Part shown: positions 20,520 to 33,704 of the stretch, piece after piece
How positions within the stretch are numbered: the stretch's first letter is position 1
Layout: each line of letters opens with the position of its first letter
NCBI GenBank assembly: GCA_963920765.1
Contig: OY987246.1
Location: forward strand, 10,784,868-10,848,867
Length of the DNA stretch: 64,000 nucleotides
Reading direction: 5' to 3'
Source: Ulota crispa
Taxonomy: Eukaryota > Streptophyta > Bryopsida > Orthotrichales > Orthotrichaceae
The notes under the pieces: generated by a model
Seen by the model: only the letters and a program-made list of their open reading frames with translations
Databases searched by the model: none
Told to the model about the DNA's origin: nothing
Position numbers and translations under genes: made by a program

Positions 20520-22959
20520 TTGCTATCACTCCCTAATTCATCCCAAAGATTATGTTTAAGATAGTTATACTTTTATGGACTTTGTTGTTTGACGTTGCTA
20601 TGAAAATAAGATTAGAATGACATTCCATTCACACTCGTTTAACAAAAAAAGTTGTCAAAATAAGAGGTATTAGGGTATCATTGAAAGGTTTGACGAGAAG
20701 TACTAGATTCTGGCAATGAATATTGTAGACGACGCTATATGAAAAGGAAAGTCATTGTCATTCATATATGGTGTGAATGTTACATCCCATCCTAACGGAA
20801 TATGTTTGTCAGAGAGGACCTTGAAGTGACGCATGGTGGTAATATCTAGTGACTTGCAAGTGACTTGGTGAGATACTCTCTAGGAATTTTTGAGTAGCTT
20901 GGTGCTTTATCTCTCTGGTCAATACAAAAGGACCAGCAAGCCTAAACCCTTAGCACTAGGAATCTCAAAATACACAGGAAATAGACTGAATTAAGGTAGA
21001 AGCAATTAAATCAATTCACTAGGAGTATGCATCGAGATTCTAAGATTGTAGGAGGGCTAGGAAACTAGCAAAGAATTCTGAAAATATGTTTTTGGAATTT
21101 TCTGAGATTGTATAAATAAACTACAAATTGTTGAAGGTAATTCCCTAAACACATTTATTATGAACACTAGACCCTCATTGAATTGCTTGTATTGAAATGC
21201 AAATGCAATATCAAAAAGATCATGCTACAAGCTGTCATTTACACAACTTGTGTTCCAATACTCAATTATGGTGATAGCTTTAGCTGACTTGCATGTCTAA
21301 TTTGGATATCTAATGGATGAGAAACAGGCTCACACTCATTTATCATATAGGTGACCGTAAACAAATGCTATCTTAAATGGTGCTTCTACCTTATGGCACT
21401 TTGCTGTTGAGGGGGCTAAACATGTATAGTACCTTACCATAAATTTTCATCACTTTCCTATGTAGTTCAAAGAACTTTGCATTGCACAAAGTATAATTAG
21501 TATTTTGTTGATTTGAACTTTAGATATTGGATTCTTATGCAATCCCAATCAAGCATACCAAGTTTCAACTCCTCCAAAACCCTATTTTTGGTGGATTATT
21601 TTGTATTAAATTTGTGGTTTTACATGATAATTGATTGAGAAATCTTGATGATGAATTTTTGAGATGTGATTGAATGAGTATGTAGGAAACATCCATATGC
21701 ACATCTTTTGTGCTAAAAAGAACCCCCTTAAGAAACAAAAATTTGATCTACAAAGATTTTGTTGAGACCTTTGATATGCCTAAATTTTGTAAAACATAGT
21801 TTATTATTTATTAACTAGATTTTCACCAAGGAAACGTAACATCTTGTTAAAAGGTACAAACTTAGTCACAACGTAGGAATCAAACAACAAATTTTGATTT
21901 TCTCAAAGAAATATCTATATTTTAACCACAAAGGAAAGTGACTAAAATTTATGGGAAGGTAATGTACTATACAGTATGAAAAGCCTTGACCCCTCAATGC
22001 TAAGAAAATACATGGGCAAGTTGAATTTTGGTCCCTTTTGTGTTGAGGGGTTAAACATTAATGAAAAGATAGTGAATGCACTTACTCACATATGTTTAAA
22101 TTGCAATCATCCTTGTTACAAATTAAAAATTATGGTTCTTTAAATTCAACATGTGCAAGCTAACATGTTATATATTGCTGAAGTGCCAAAAAGATACAAA
22201 TTTTAGATTCCTAAATAAATGGCTAGAAGTTCTTGTTAATCAAAAGTGAAAAGTGCATCATAATCAACTTGTCAAATAGATAACTTAAATGATGTTGCTT
22301 ACTCCATTTAATGGGAGTATTTCTATGCAAAGATTGGGAGTTGTTTTGGAGTCCCAACTCAAAATAATATATTGGAAATGAATAATGTTTTAAAAGTAAT
22401 GTTTATCCTTAACACCAAGAAAATTAGGAGCCTACCAAAATCTACAAAGATCATTATGAAAAGAGGCGGTTTTTTTCCCCATTTTTACATAAAGTTGTGG
22501 GCCTTGAAGTTGGTGTTCAAGCCTTGCCGCAAACCTCATATCATCATTTTGGTATCTTGTTCTCTTCAAAATTGCTACCTATAAATTATGATGACTTTTA
22601 ATGAATTCCAAGGAGTAGATAGGAGTGCTCAAGCCCCAACACAAATGTAGAATGTTGAACACTTTGTAAGAGCACTCAATATTAGTAATGTGTAATGTTA
22701 TCATCAAATGTTTGGACATCAATACATGTTTTGCACTTTGCCACCAAATGGTGTCTTGTTAAGTCAATGAGATTAGATATTAGGAAATTCAAATGTGAAT
22801 TTGAAATTGGGACTAAAATATGAACTAGTATTAGATATAAACAATATATGCAATGTTTCCAAGTTGTGACCCATATTAAAGTAACAGAGGAACTAGGTGA
22901 GTTACAACAATAAGCTAGCCATTCAATAAACATGAATCAACAATGAATAGATTATAAAA

Positions 22960-23280
22960 GGGAAAGTTTAATGGATAACCTTGAAGTTTGCAATATTGTA
23001 TAAATGCCCTTGGTATTTCAAAAATTGCACAAACATCTTTGGATCATAATTCTCAAGGGTTTGGTCTCTTATGCACACCACTTCCTTCATGACCAATGTT
23101 GAAGCAAGGAGTGCAATAGAACAAAAAAGAAACAACATATGCACTAAGGAAAAAGGTAGTGACATGCATAAGAGAACACATCCATGAAAATTATGATTCA
23201 AGAGTATTTATGCAATTTCTAAAAACCAAGGACATCTACACAAATATTGCAAACTTCAAGGGTATACATCAAGTTTTCCC
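22960..23280. mobile_element. MULE-type foldback MITE, copy 1
   Basis: It starts GGGAAAGTTTAATGGATA and ends in the complementary TCAAGTTTTCCC, with long imperfect arms (for example CTTGAAGTTTGCAATATTG against CAATATTGCAAACTTCAAG). It is flanked by attataaaa (22951-22959) and attaaaaat (23281-23289), about 7 of 9 identical. Two related copies at 36910-37222 and 38069-38381 have clearer 9-bp duplications. Confidence 0.8.
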
Positions 23281-25007
23281 ATTAAAAATTATATAAGTTG
23301 CAATAAATCATATACAATACAATTTTAGAAGCATTATAATATCATGATTTAGAAATAAGTGGATTTTAAAATATATCATCACAAGTCCAAATTTGGTAGT
23401 ATTATCACAAAATGCACTTTATGATTACTTTTATTTTATTTCAGATGCCACAATAATAGCCATACAGTATATCTTGGCAGTTTACACATTGTATAGAATT
23501 TACCTTCAAGGCATTGCAAATCATTGACTTCTATGGACTTCAAAATATCAATAATTTAATAATATGCATATGAAGCTATAGGAATGGTATAATTTCATGC
23601 ACAAACTCATGAATCCAATAACATTTCTGGATAACTCTTTAGAAACATCATGCTCAACATGAGAATCACATGGCCCTAACAACATGGTTTGACCAATTTA
23701 TTTAGCCACTTAATCTACTTTGAGATGTTTTCTTTGCTTCAAACTTAAATTGTTTGACTATATTTAGATTCCAACCTATACACATAACACTCTTGGGTGC
23801 TTGACAATTTTCCACTGACGCTTGATTTGGATTTTTGGTAGGATTTTATATTATGTTAGAATTGTGACCATTTTGCTTATTTACCAGTTGACATTGATAC
23901 CATGCTTTTAAAGAATATTATTATTTATGTTTTTTAAAACACTTTTTGCCAAATCTGATACTTAAACAAGGTTGCTTTTCTTACGTACAATAGTATCAAT
24001 GTTACTACCATGGTAAGTATTTTCCTTTGTCATTTTTTATTTGTTACTTTTCATACAAAAGTTGTTGTTTTATACTTTTCTTTCCATGTTTTCACACCAC
24101 GTTCTAAAAGTTTGTTCACAAACATTGCATGAAACACTTGTATCTCAAGTGAGTTATAAATTTCCTAAACAAATCAATTATTGGAGTTGCGTAACATGAG
24201 ATAATGTGGTGTAAGAAAAAAAAGCCACGAACTTTTTATTCGTATCATATGTTTATACTTTCACTCATTGCATAATGCCCATACCATTCATAATTCAATG
24301 TAACCAATCTTTCGTATTACACCGGTTGCAACCATGCAAAACCAAATCTTCAACCAAAACAACCAAAGGGAGTAATTAAACGAGAGATATGACTAATGAA
24401 AGATGAAACATGTATTTCAATATGACGTGCAAATACCGTGGAAGGATAAAAATATTGCATTCAATTCTCAGATATACATCCCTTTAGGACAAGCAAGTAA
24501 ACATAATAAGGCACTTGGTGTTACCTCCTCCAGTTATTATGATTATTTTGTTTGAGAAAAAACTACCAAACGCCTCTTCCTCATTTATTGATCAGGCACT
24601 ATCTGAACATTCAAAAGAACAAAACCGTCCACTTGGTTACATAGAGGGAAAACATAATCCATTTACTTACGTAAGGGTGTAGAGCCATGGCCCAAAAATC
24701 TTGTGAAGGGAAAGTGTCATTGTAGTCTCTTCGCTAATCCCTAGTAATAAAGAATTTTCACAAAGGAAAACCTATCTTCGATAAATAGCGTCAACTAGAC
24801 CTCCTAGGGAAATATGAATTTCAAAATTCTCTTTCTTTCTCTTTTTGGCAAGCACGCATTGAATGAATTCTCAACAAGTTCTCAATTGCGAGAACTAGTA
24901 GTAGCATCTCGAGCTAACCAGACGAGCTCAACCGGTACTGCTCTCATCAAAGACAAAAAAACAACATGAATTTTCCACTCAAACCTGTACAAGTATCCAA
25001 CGCTATT

Positions 25008-28000
25008 TTACATATTTGCCGCCCTTGCTGGTACTTCTAACTCCGTTTCAATTTCTTCATCTACTTCGAGAGCTCCTTGCGCATCATTCTGTGGCAATCA
25101 CAAGCATGCCGGTCAGTGACAGAGAGAACCAGACTTAGGCACTCGTTGATGATCTTGCGTTCTATTGACATCTCTCTCTATTTGAAATCCCCAACTTATA
25201 ACCTCATATAGAGTGGAAAAATAAAGCTTCACTCTTTCAGACTCATTTAGTTAATCGTACAGGCTTGGATAGTTACTGATTGGTTATTCTAAGCTTGAAC
25301 AACAACAGTCATTTTCTGAAGAAGGTTAACAAAAAAAACTAGACGGCTGTGTAAAAGAATTAGAATTAGATCAGAGACATTAAGTCCCGAAATGAATTGT
25401 TGATCGTAAGGCTTATAATCATGGAGGCGCACCGGCCATCAAAACCTGTCATGCTCCTTACCTTGCTTGGTCTTTTTGGATTTTCTAAATAGAGATCTAA
25501 TGCTCCCTCGCCACGCAAAATCTTTGCCCCCTCTCCGATTTCATCAGGTGTCCCCACAGAATCCTCATCCAATACTACGGCATCAATCTGCTCGTCTCCA
25601 TTAGAAGTAATATCTGGTACCTGGGAATACTCGCAATACGAGTGAGCAATAAAATCAGTATCGTGCTGAATCTAAACGTAGAAATGCTCCTCTACCCTAC
25701 TTCACGTAGTCCTTTGTTCTTGAGCTGCACAAGAAGATAAATTCCTCAACTAAAAAGATAAGTTCACGCATGCTGAAATAAAGGAGTTCCAGGAGACTAA
25801 CCTGGTACATGGCATTAGTGAGCAAAGTTTCCATAATGGATCGAAGCCCACGTGCACCGGTGTTTTTCACCATAGCCTTCTGTGCAATCCTTCGTAAAGC
25901 ACCGTCAGTGTAATGGAATTTAACCTGGCAGCACCACACCCAAAATCAGCATGCCCGTAATGTCTGTCATTTCGTACATCATTTGGAAATGCAGTATTGC
26001 AAGATGTACAAAACAAAAAACCTCGACACCTAAAACATAGAAATCCAGTACTTCGTCATCACTTAGTGATCTCACAGGATCTCATTCTGCAATTATTAAC
26101 TTCTACAACACCAGTTAGGTAAGTTTTATCTTTAAAACTACTGATGATCACTAAAAATCGAAGTACTTACATTGTTCATGGAAAACATTTTCTTGTATTG
26201 TTTGCCAAGGGCATTCCGCGGTTCTGTGAGAACCTGTAATAGAGAAACAGTTATAAATGCAGATCCCTCGGTCTTTTAATTATAAAAAGTTTTTTTTAAA
26301 AGTATATCCAGCGTTCAAATCATCAAAACTAAAACGTGTTCTAAGAAACTGCTGCAAAAGGTTTCAATAGTGGCTCATCAGCTCATAAAGACCCGAAATG
26401 TTCTAACTTTCCTTAGAAAAAATGAAAAGCATAATTAAACAGATACTACCTGAACAAGCTGGTCTTCATTAAGAGCAGGTAGATTTACAAGAACAGGAAA
26501 CCGACCAATAAACTCAGGAATCAACCCATAGGAAATCAAATCGCTGCTCTCTACCTGCACAACATAGCTTAAAGTTACAGCCTATTGTGTATCCATATGA
26601 AACTCCACAATAGGTAGACGTCCAGCTACTTATAAAAATGATGCTGCAAAGCTGCCCTCTTCCTGATCAAAAGAGCGATACTAAACGCCTTGATCATCAT
26701 CGAGCGCTTAGAACTGAGGTATACTGGCAGGAAGTTCATGCAAGCATGCAACACAGACCCAAATGTACTACGGTTCAAAAGCAGATGTGAAACTTTCAAG
26801 TAATTTTAATATATCAAAAGAAAATATTCTTAGAATTTATTGTACCGTCTCAAGCAAAGAAGAAGTAATAGCGGCATCGATCAGCTTGTTTCCCCTCATA
26901 TTGGCACGCACAGGCGCTCTGAAGCCAATTGAAGAGTCTTGCTTCCTGAGAGGAATGATAACAGACAATACATGAGTCGTGGAATGATCAGTACAAATGT
27001 CCCTTACATTGTAGTGTTAAAACACAACGTGATTATTTAAATGCCGAGCAGCCACTCATGAAACAATCGAATGTCTCACATGAAACAGGCCTCAAAACCA
27101 AGATCAGAAAATGAAGACAAAGGAATGAACAAATGCTCATTGTCAGCTGTAACATTTTCGAAATAAAAATTTCTACTCCCTACCTTTCTGCAATAGTCTT
27201 CTCCAGTTCCACAAAGGCTCCTCCACATATGAAAAGAATATCCTTAGTATCAATCTGCACAACTGAAACTGTTCACAAAACTGCCTGGCGAAAAACAGAA
27301 TATTCCAAGATATGTGGGCAAGGAAGCTATAAAACGGAATAAACATGCTCAATAAGAAGCAAAGCCTATCGAGAAAAATGGCACAGATAGGGACAAAACC
27401 ACTTTTCATCCAAGAGCAGATTTCCCACAAGACGATGAGACCATAAAAATATGCTCCACGAATCATATGACACTAGACCTGCCACACCTGTATATGGTCC
27501 TCTTTTGGATGTTTTCGTGTCCCTTTCTCTGGAACATTCACAATCTGTATCATAACATATTGAATCAGAAAAGAAAATTTATCCTGCACCATTCTCCCTC
27601 GATTTGAATTCGTCATCTCAAAAACAAGATGTAATGCATTGCAAGCACACTGTAGCAACAAAGAGTGCTTTGAATATCACACAAGAATGACAGCACCATA
27701 TTAGAATGATCCATGTTCTGGAACGGGAGCCTCAGTTCTTTTCCTCTCGATTCGGCTAAAGCACTTAGCATGAATAGAATAAAAAACAAATTAAATTTGA
27801 GAAATAAAGAGGAACCTACAGTGCCTTCCAACATCTTCAATAACGCCTGCTGGACGCCTTCACCAGACACGTCCCGGCTAATGTTCCCACTCTCTGCCTG
27901 AACAATCAACTGAATGTCAGTAATGATTTATGCAGCTCCAGTCAAAGCCAAGGGCATAGTTGGATGTGTGATATGTAGGAAGACAAATGAGTCCTGCCAC

Positions 28001-30938
28001 GATTTCCATGCCGCCTGAAAGCAACTGGTTTCCTCAAATTACCAAGAAAAAATTACGATTCATACAAAAGCAAACAGAATATACCTTCTTCGTAATTTTA
28101 TCCACTTCATCAATGTAGATGATACCCCGCTGAGCAGCAGCCGCATTAAACTCTGCTGCCTGTGGTGACACATCCAACCCATCAAGTAAATGGCTCATGA
28201 GTAAGTACAAGATAACCTAGTTCCGTGATGATCTGATTAATACCAGTACCATTTAGCTCAAACGAAATAAATAAAAAAGCCATGCATGGAGCTCTGGATA
28301 AGGAAGCATTGAAAAATGGATATATATGAAACAACTAAGAGAGCCAGGAAATGATAAACGTACCATCAAGAGTTTATAAAGGATGGACTCAACATCTTCT
28401 CCTACATATCCGGCCTGCACAGGACCAAAGAAGTTCATAACTTCCAGTAATCCCACACTAGATTAGTAAAATGCCAAATTTGCAAGGAGAAACTATATGA
28501 TATCTATTTAACTAGTATACAGCGTTAACCACCCAAAATTAGTGAGACGAAGCAGAATCTTCGAACTTATCTTCTACCTCCGGACCTGAGGACAGCAGGT
28601 CTGACTAAATTTCCCTGTTAAGCTATAGTTTTAGCTAAACCTTAAAACAAATGATCTGAAAAAGCCACCTGAGTAAGGGTTGTAGCATCAGCAACGACGA
28701 AAGGTACGTTCACAAATCTGGCCAAGGTTTTAGCAAGTAGAGTTTTTCCTGTTGGAAATGAAACAAGTATTAGTATACTCAGTATTGTATAGCCTGCATA
28801 TACACTAGCAATCACTCACTGATCTAGGAGGAAATGAACTCTAGCATCAGAAACAAAGGTTTATATCATCAGTCAGACAAATATAAAATCAATAAGTAAC
28901 AGGATTCAAAACTCACCAGAACCAGTAGGGCCCATGAGAAGAACATTGCTCTTCTCCAATTCTACAACATCATCTTCTCCATCTTCAGCATCACTCACGC
29001 TGGGTCTGCAAATGCACCTCGAGATAATAAAGAGACGGTATCTAGAAAATTACCAGAAAATGTTTCCATGCAACCAGTATTGTGTCGTAGAGAGCAAATT
29101 GTTCTGAATGTCAATTACAAACCAGAAACGAATATACAGAGAGTGCAAGGAAGTTGCTGTAATAGCCTAATGAATATCCACTTTTGCTGTACCAACAAAG
29201 GCATGAAGTGGTAAAACAAGTGTTAACGTAATTTGACTCTTATCAATATGATGATACCCTATGAAACAAATAAAGAAAGGATGCGTGTCATACGAAACAT
29301 ACTCATCATAAGTAGGTTTCACGTATTCTTTCTGCCTAGATTCGAAGTAGATACGTTTGTAATGGTTATATACTGCCACGGACAATATCTGCAGGGAAAT
29401 CGGAAAGATAATTATCATATGAAAGGAATAAAGCCAAGCTTTATATTGCTACGAGGCTCTTAGCGATATTTTAAGTGATTTTCCTCGATAAAACATCAGT
29501 ACTGATTCGTCGTTTCTAGCCACAGAATGTTCTTCCAGGACACAGTAAGTCGATTGTGTCATTATCAATTTGAAGTCTTGAATATACACGTCGTCGCCAA
29601 TATACTTTTCTTCTTAAAGCCAAGAAGGAGAGTCTGAGGGCCCATGAACTGTTCATCTCGTTCAATGACTGACTACTGCACACTCGTTAAAGCTTGAAGT
29701 GCACAATGCGATCTAAGTGGCAAACTAACCTTATCATTACACATAAAACCATTGAGAACTATTATTTAGGAATCGCATAAATACTCCTGTGTCACACTAC
29801 CAAACAAAGGCTGCAACGAGATAAAAAGACTAAGATGAAGCAGTCCCACACAAGTTCTTCAATGCAGCAAGTAACATTGACATTGTGGACATCCAACTTT
29901 CTGAACTTTGCGAACATTCGTCATAATTCTTTCGACAATTTGCAAAGCGGACCCAAAACTTGATAACCGACACTCTCGACACTGTCGTAAAAATAGCGAG
30001 GTGAAATGTGCACATACCTTCTTAGCTCGTTCCTGCCCCACAACAAACTTGTCCAAAGCTTGACAAATTTCACGCGGAGTGGGAAGATCTTTACCAAGAG
30101 GTAAGTTGCCCCAGGCGTCTGTGGAACCAAATGCGCCACCTGACCTTCCTGAGCCTCCAATTCCAGTTTGAGCTTGAAAAAGATCAGAGCTGGAAGGATA
30201 TGGAGAACCGTCAGCTGCTTGAGCACCTACTAGAGGAGGTGGGGGAAGTGAACCTGCAGCTTGTTGCCAAGGCTGTGGCATATCACTACCGCGCCCTTGC
30301 CTTCGAGAAATGTGCCACTGAGAAAGACGTTGCTCGGGTTCACGCAATTGCGCACTTTCTACTGATACCGCCGAGATCGAATCTCCGGAGACGTCTCCTG
30401 CAAACTTTGTCCCCTCATGCTCGATAATCGCAAGAGATTCGGAGCTTCCACAATTGGAGCAAGGCGGCACTGAATCAGACAAAGGATAAATTGAAGCCAC
30501 TGAGGGAACTATTCGCGTGTTGCAGTTCGCGCACACAGCTTGGGCTTGCAAGCCCTGAACTACACGATAGGGCCTCCGTGCCCCTCCGTCGTGATACCTA
30601 GCCACTTGTGAAATCTTCCCTCGAATCATAACGTCGTCTAAATTCGAATTATGACCTGTACCTCGGAAAGGATCAGCAGCTGGCAATAACGTGCCGTACA
30701 AACGACTAAATTTATGTTGACAAAGTGGAACAATTGGAGTAGAAAGGATCAACAAGCTCTCAAACGAGGCTACAGATCTATTGAATTTCCCCCTGGAGCT
30801 TAACGTCCCAAAGCATTTTCGACAATTCGCCATGCCCGTAGCAACATCGCTCAACCTCCTCCATCTTACACCCGCCATTTCGTCGCAAATTCTATTAATC
30901 AAACGTAATATGCGTACCGGCAATGAAGTCAGCTGCAA
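25008..30938 (-). CDS. CLPX: Mitochondrial ClpX, AAA+ unfoldase of ClpXP
   Basis: ClpX unfolds substrates and feeds them to ClpP in the mitochondrial matrix. Fifteen exons join in phase to 712 residues: 30938-30018, 29388-29303, 29005-28917, 28748-28669, 28414-28364, 28159-28085, 27897-27820, 27544-27488, 27254-27184, 26945-26846, 26554-26450, 26233-26171, 25924-25802, 25620-25462 and 25088-25008. The Arg-rich N-terminus (MAGVRWRR) suits a presequence. A four-Cys zinc-like motif sits at Cys136/139/160/163. Then follow Walker A GPTGSGKT (361-368), pore loop GYVGED (394-399), Walker [10 protein letters not shown] (422-430), the IGF loop for docking ClpP (509-511) and sensor-2-type TGARGLR. All introns are GT-AG. 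An alternative start is Met21. ClpP-dependent function is inferred from the IGF loop. Confidence 0.95.
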
Positions 30939-31194
30939 ACCCTACGACACTGCGCAAACTCATGAAGAAAAGAGAACGAGGAAAGCTGGAAAGCCACCAA
31001 TTGATCCTCAAAGAAGGTCTAACACAGCTTGCTTCGATTCCCCTGTCTTCTGGAACTCATTCTGAATAGCTCAGCAACCAATGCTGATTCGCTTCGCCAT
31101 CCATAGCCTCACCAAAATTCTCCTTCCCCCTGAAGTGTCCTACTTGTCACTGAATCCAACACCAGTACCACGCCTCATCCTTGCTTCCTCCTTC

Positions 31195-32128
31195 ATCCGC
31201 ACCGAAGTCCACCTCCGACCAAAATCCACTAATCCTTAAGTCAAATTCCACACTGAAACAGCACAGATTCTAACTTCAACCATTAAGAAGAAGCTCGGAG
31301 AAACTCGGAGGAGGAAATCCAAACACCGAGCGTTATGCGTCCTCTTTCATCTGCACCTAAGTTCGCCTCCGACAAAATCCACTAAACCTTAACTGAAGTC
31401 AAATTCCACACTGGAAACAGCACAGATTCTTACTTCAACCATTAACAAGAAGCTCGGAGAAACTCGAAGAAAGATTAAACACCGAGCGTTGTGCGTCCAC
31501 TTTCATCCGCACCTAAGTCCACCTCCGACAAAAATCCACTAATCCTTAAGTAAACTTCCACACTGGAAACAGCACAGATTCTTACTTCAACCATTAACAA
31601 GAAGCTCGGAGAAACTCGGAGGAAGACCAAACACCGAGCATTGTGCGTACTCCTTCATCCGCACCTAAGTCCGCCTCCGACAAAAAATCCACTAATCCGT
31701 AAATCAAATTCTGCACTGATCAAAACAGCACATATCCTATAAACTTCAACCATTACCAAGAAGCTCGGAGAAACTCGGAGGAAGACTAAACATCGAGCAT
31801 TGTGCGTCCTCTTTTCATCCGCACCGAAGTCCACCTCCGACAAAAAATCGACTAATCCTTCAGTCAACTTCCACACTGGAAACAGGACAGATCCTAACTA
31901 ACTTCAACCATTAACAAGAAGCTCGGAGAAACTCGGAGAAAAGCCAATCACCGAGCGTTGTGCGTCCTCTTTCATCCGCACCTAAGTCCACCTCCGACAA
32001 AAAATCCACTGATCCTACTTCCACACTGAAACAGCACAGATCCTAACTTCCACACTGGAAACAGCTCAGATTTTAACTTCAATCGTTAACAATTGCAAGA
32101 AGCTCGGAGAAACTCGAAGGAAGTCTAA
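31195..32128. repeat. Tandem array, about six units of 148-159 bp
   Basis: The phrase TTTCATCCGCACCTAAGTCC (with variants) recurs near 31193, 31342, 31500, 31653, 31812 and 31970. Each is followed by TCCGACAAAAAATCCACTAA, AACAGCACAGATTCT and AAGCTCGGAGAAACTCGGAG. Later units are close to each other, while the first is more divergent and the last is scrambled internally. The array begins about 250 bp upstream of the ClpX ATG, so it lies in that gene's promoter or 5' leader region. Confidence 0.9.
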
Positions 32129-32658
32129 ACGTACGTCGACTTCTCCAATTTTAGGAAAACAACCGTTCCTTCGATCGGATCAATTTCGTAAGCAACTGCT
32201 GCTTCAGCAACGGAGCCGTCACCGAGTTCGTTCAAATTCGTTCGCGCTTTGCGACGACTGATCATGTCCAGTGAAGTAGAGAATCGCACTGCAGTTAAAT
32301 TAGGCATCCAATGAGAGATGTCGCAACCAATTCCAATTTCCGAGCTTCAAAGGGGGCGCGGCATGAGGGCATTGAAAGTGGCAAGCGACTCTGAGGAAAA
32401 AGGCTCCGGAGGGAGGCGTCGGTTTAGACAAGCAAGCTCGGTCGGGATTGAAAAGCGCTGGCCATCCATGGACAGCATCGTCGCGGTTCATTTTTGTGCA
32501 GAGTCAAACTTTAAGTCGCGGTGGACTTCAGAGGTCTCTTTATGGTTTGAAAGATCACCATAATAAATAGTGTCGTAACCCCGGTCGTCACGGGGCTAAC
32601 AAAAAAGACGCAAGTAAATGCGTGAGGAATCCTTGAATGGTTCTCCAAAAGCTGAGGT

Positions 32659-33116
32659 CAGTTTCCATGGGGGCTGGAGGCCTGGAGGGGTCCGACTTGG
32701 ACGTCCAGCCTCCCATTCTGTAAAAGTCAAACTAAATCTATGAAAATTCTACACACAAAATTGAAAATTGTTTTTTGAACTCTATGCATTCTAAACATTT
32801 CATAATTTTTTCTTTGTTCTATTCAAGTCAGCCTGTATGGGTCTCCGGTTCTAATCCCCCTTGGAAACTGGCTCACTCACTACTCCAGTGCTTCAATAAG
32901 GCCAATTTCCTTAAGGACCAAAACTGGAGGGGGCGTTTAGGCTAACCCGAGCAAAGTCAAGGAAAAACTCTGAAATCTTTATTGGACATAGAATTTAGAA
33001 AAGAACCTCCAGTCAAGGGTCCATGCCTCCAAGACCTCCAAGATTGCAAGTCAACTTTTGCAAAATCAAAGGCTGGAGGTCCAACCCGGACCCCTCTAGC
33101 CCCCCCATGGAAACTG
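32659..33116. mobile_element. Inverted-repeat MITE, CAGTTTCCATGG family
   Basis: Left end CAGTTTCCATGGGGGCTGGA and right end CCCCCCCATGGAAACTG form inverted arms of about 50 bp with one loop-out. A third partial copy of the terminal motif (CCTTGGAAACTGG, near 32860) lies inside. No coding potential is seen. Confidence 0.7.
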
Positions 33117-33296
33117 GCTTGGCCAAGATGAGAAGACATGGAGGACTATCCAAAGGCCGAGATGCGTCCTCACAAACGTCAAGTCAATGATAAATATTGG
33201 GGAACCCCTTGTCACATAGCTAGTTTTCCTATTGTATTGGCTCTGGACCAATGTTTGGAGAGAATCGCCATTTAGTGTATTGTTAGCCGGTTCAAA

Positions 33297-33704
33297 GGGA
33301 ATTGATATATGTACCACACCTTTTTGACTATATTACCACACCTACTATGTACGGTCCATACATACAATTTTATAATAGGTGTGGATCACACGCAAAACAT
33401 CAAAAATTTGAAAACATAACTTGACATAGAAATTGCAATTTTAACTTTGTTTTGTGGTTCCAAATCCAATTGACAGTATTGCTTGAAAAATCTAAATTAT
33501 GTTGAGTATAATTTAATTTTTTTTGGTGATACTATGGGTGGGATCAAGAGTTGGAAATTTAAAATTTAAGTTGTAACTTTTACGTCAAGTTATATTTTCA
33601 AACTAGTGATGTTTTACTTGTGGTTCACATCTACTGTAAATATGGGCCATATATAGTAAGTGTGGTAGAATAGTTGAAAAGGTGTGATACATATATCAAT
33701 TCCC
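33297..33704. mobile_element. Inverted-repeat MITE, GGGAATTGATATATG family
   Basis: It starts GGGAATTGATATATGTACCA and ends GATACATATATCAATTCCC. The outer 15 bp match the elements at 54510-54924 and 57330-57735, but the interior differs and no target-site duplication is visible here. It is about 408 bp with no coding potential. Confidence 0.7.

Larger units (their letters stand above)
19235..25007. other. AT-rich intergenic DNA with MITEs
   Basis: No gene is seen. The first few hundred bases probably include the U11-48K 3' UTR, and the last part the ClpX 3' UTR. Two inverted-repeat elements (20211-20519 and 22960-23280) are annotated separately. The remaining AT-rich sequence, including 20530-22950 and 23290-24900, shows no family I can name. 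No long open frame or LTR pair is evident. Confidence 0.5.

Noticed and set aside
32125-32307. 60-codon minus-strand frame (MPNLTAVRF start) upstream of the ClpX array
   Set aside because: It is complete and coding-like in composition but matches nothing I know and has no supporting context. It may be a leader or upstream frame, so it is not called as a gene.
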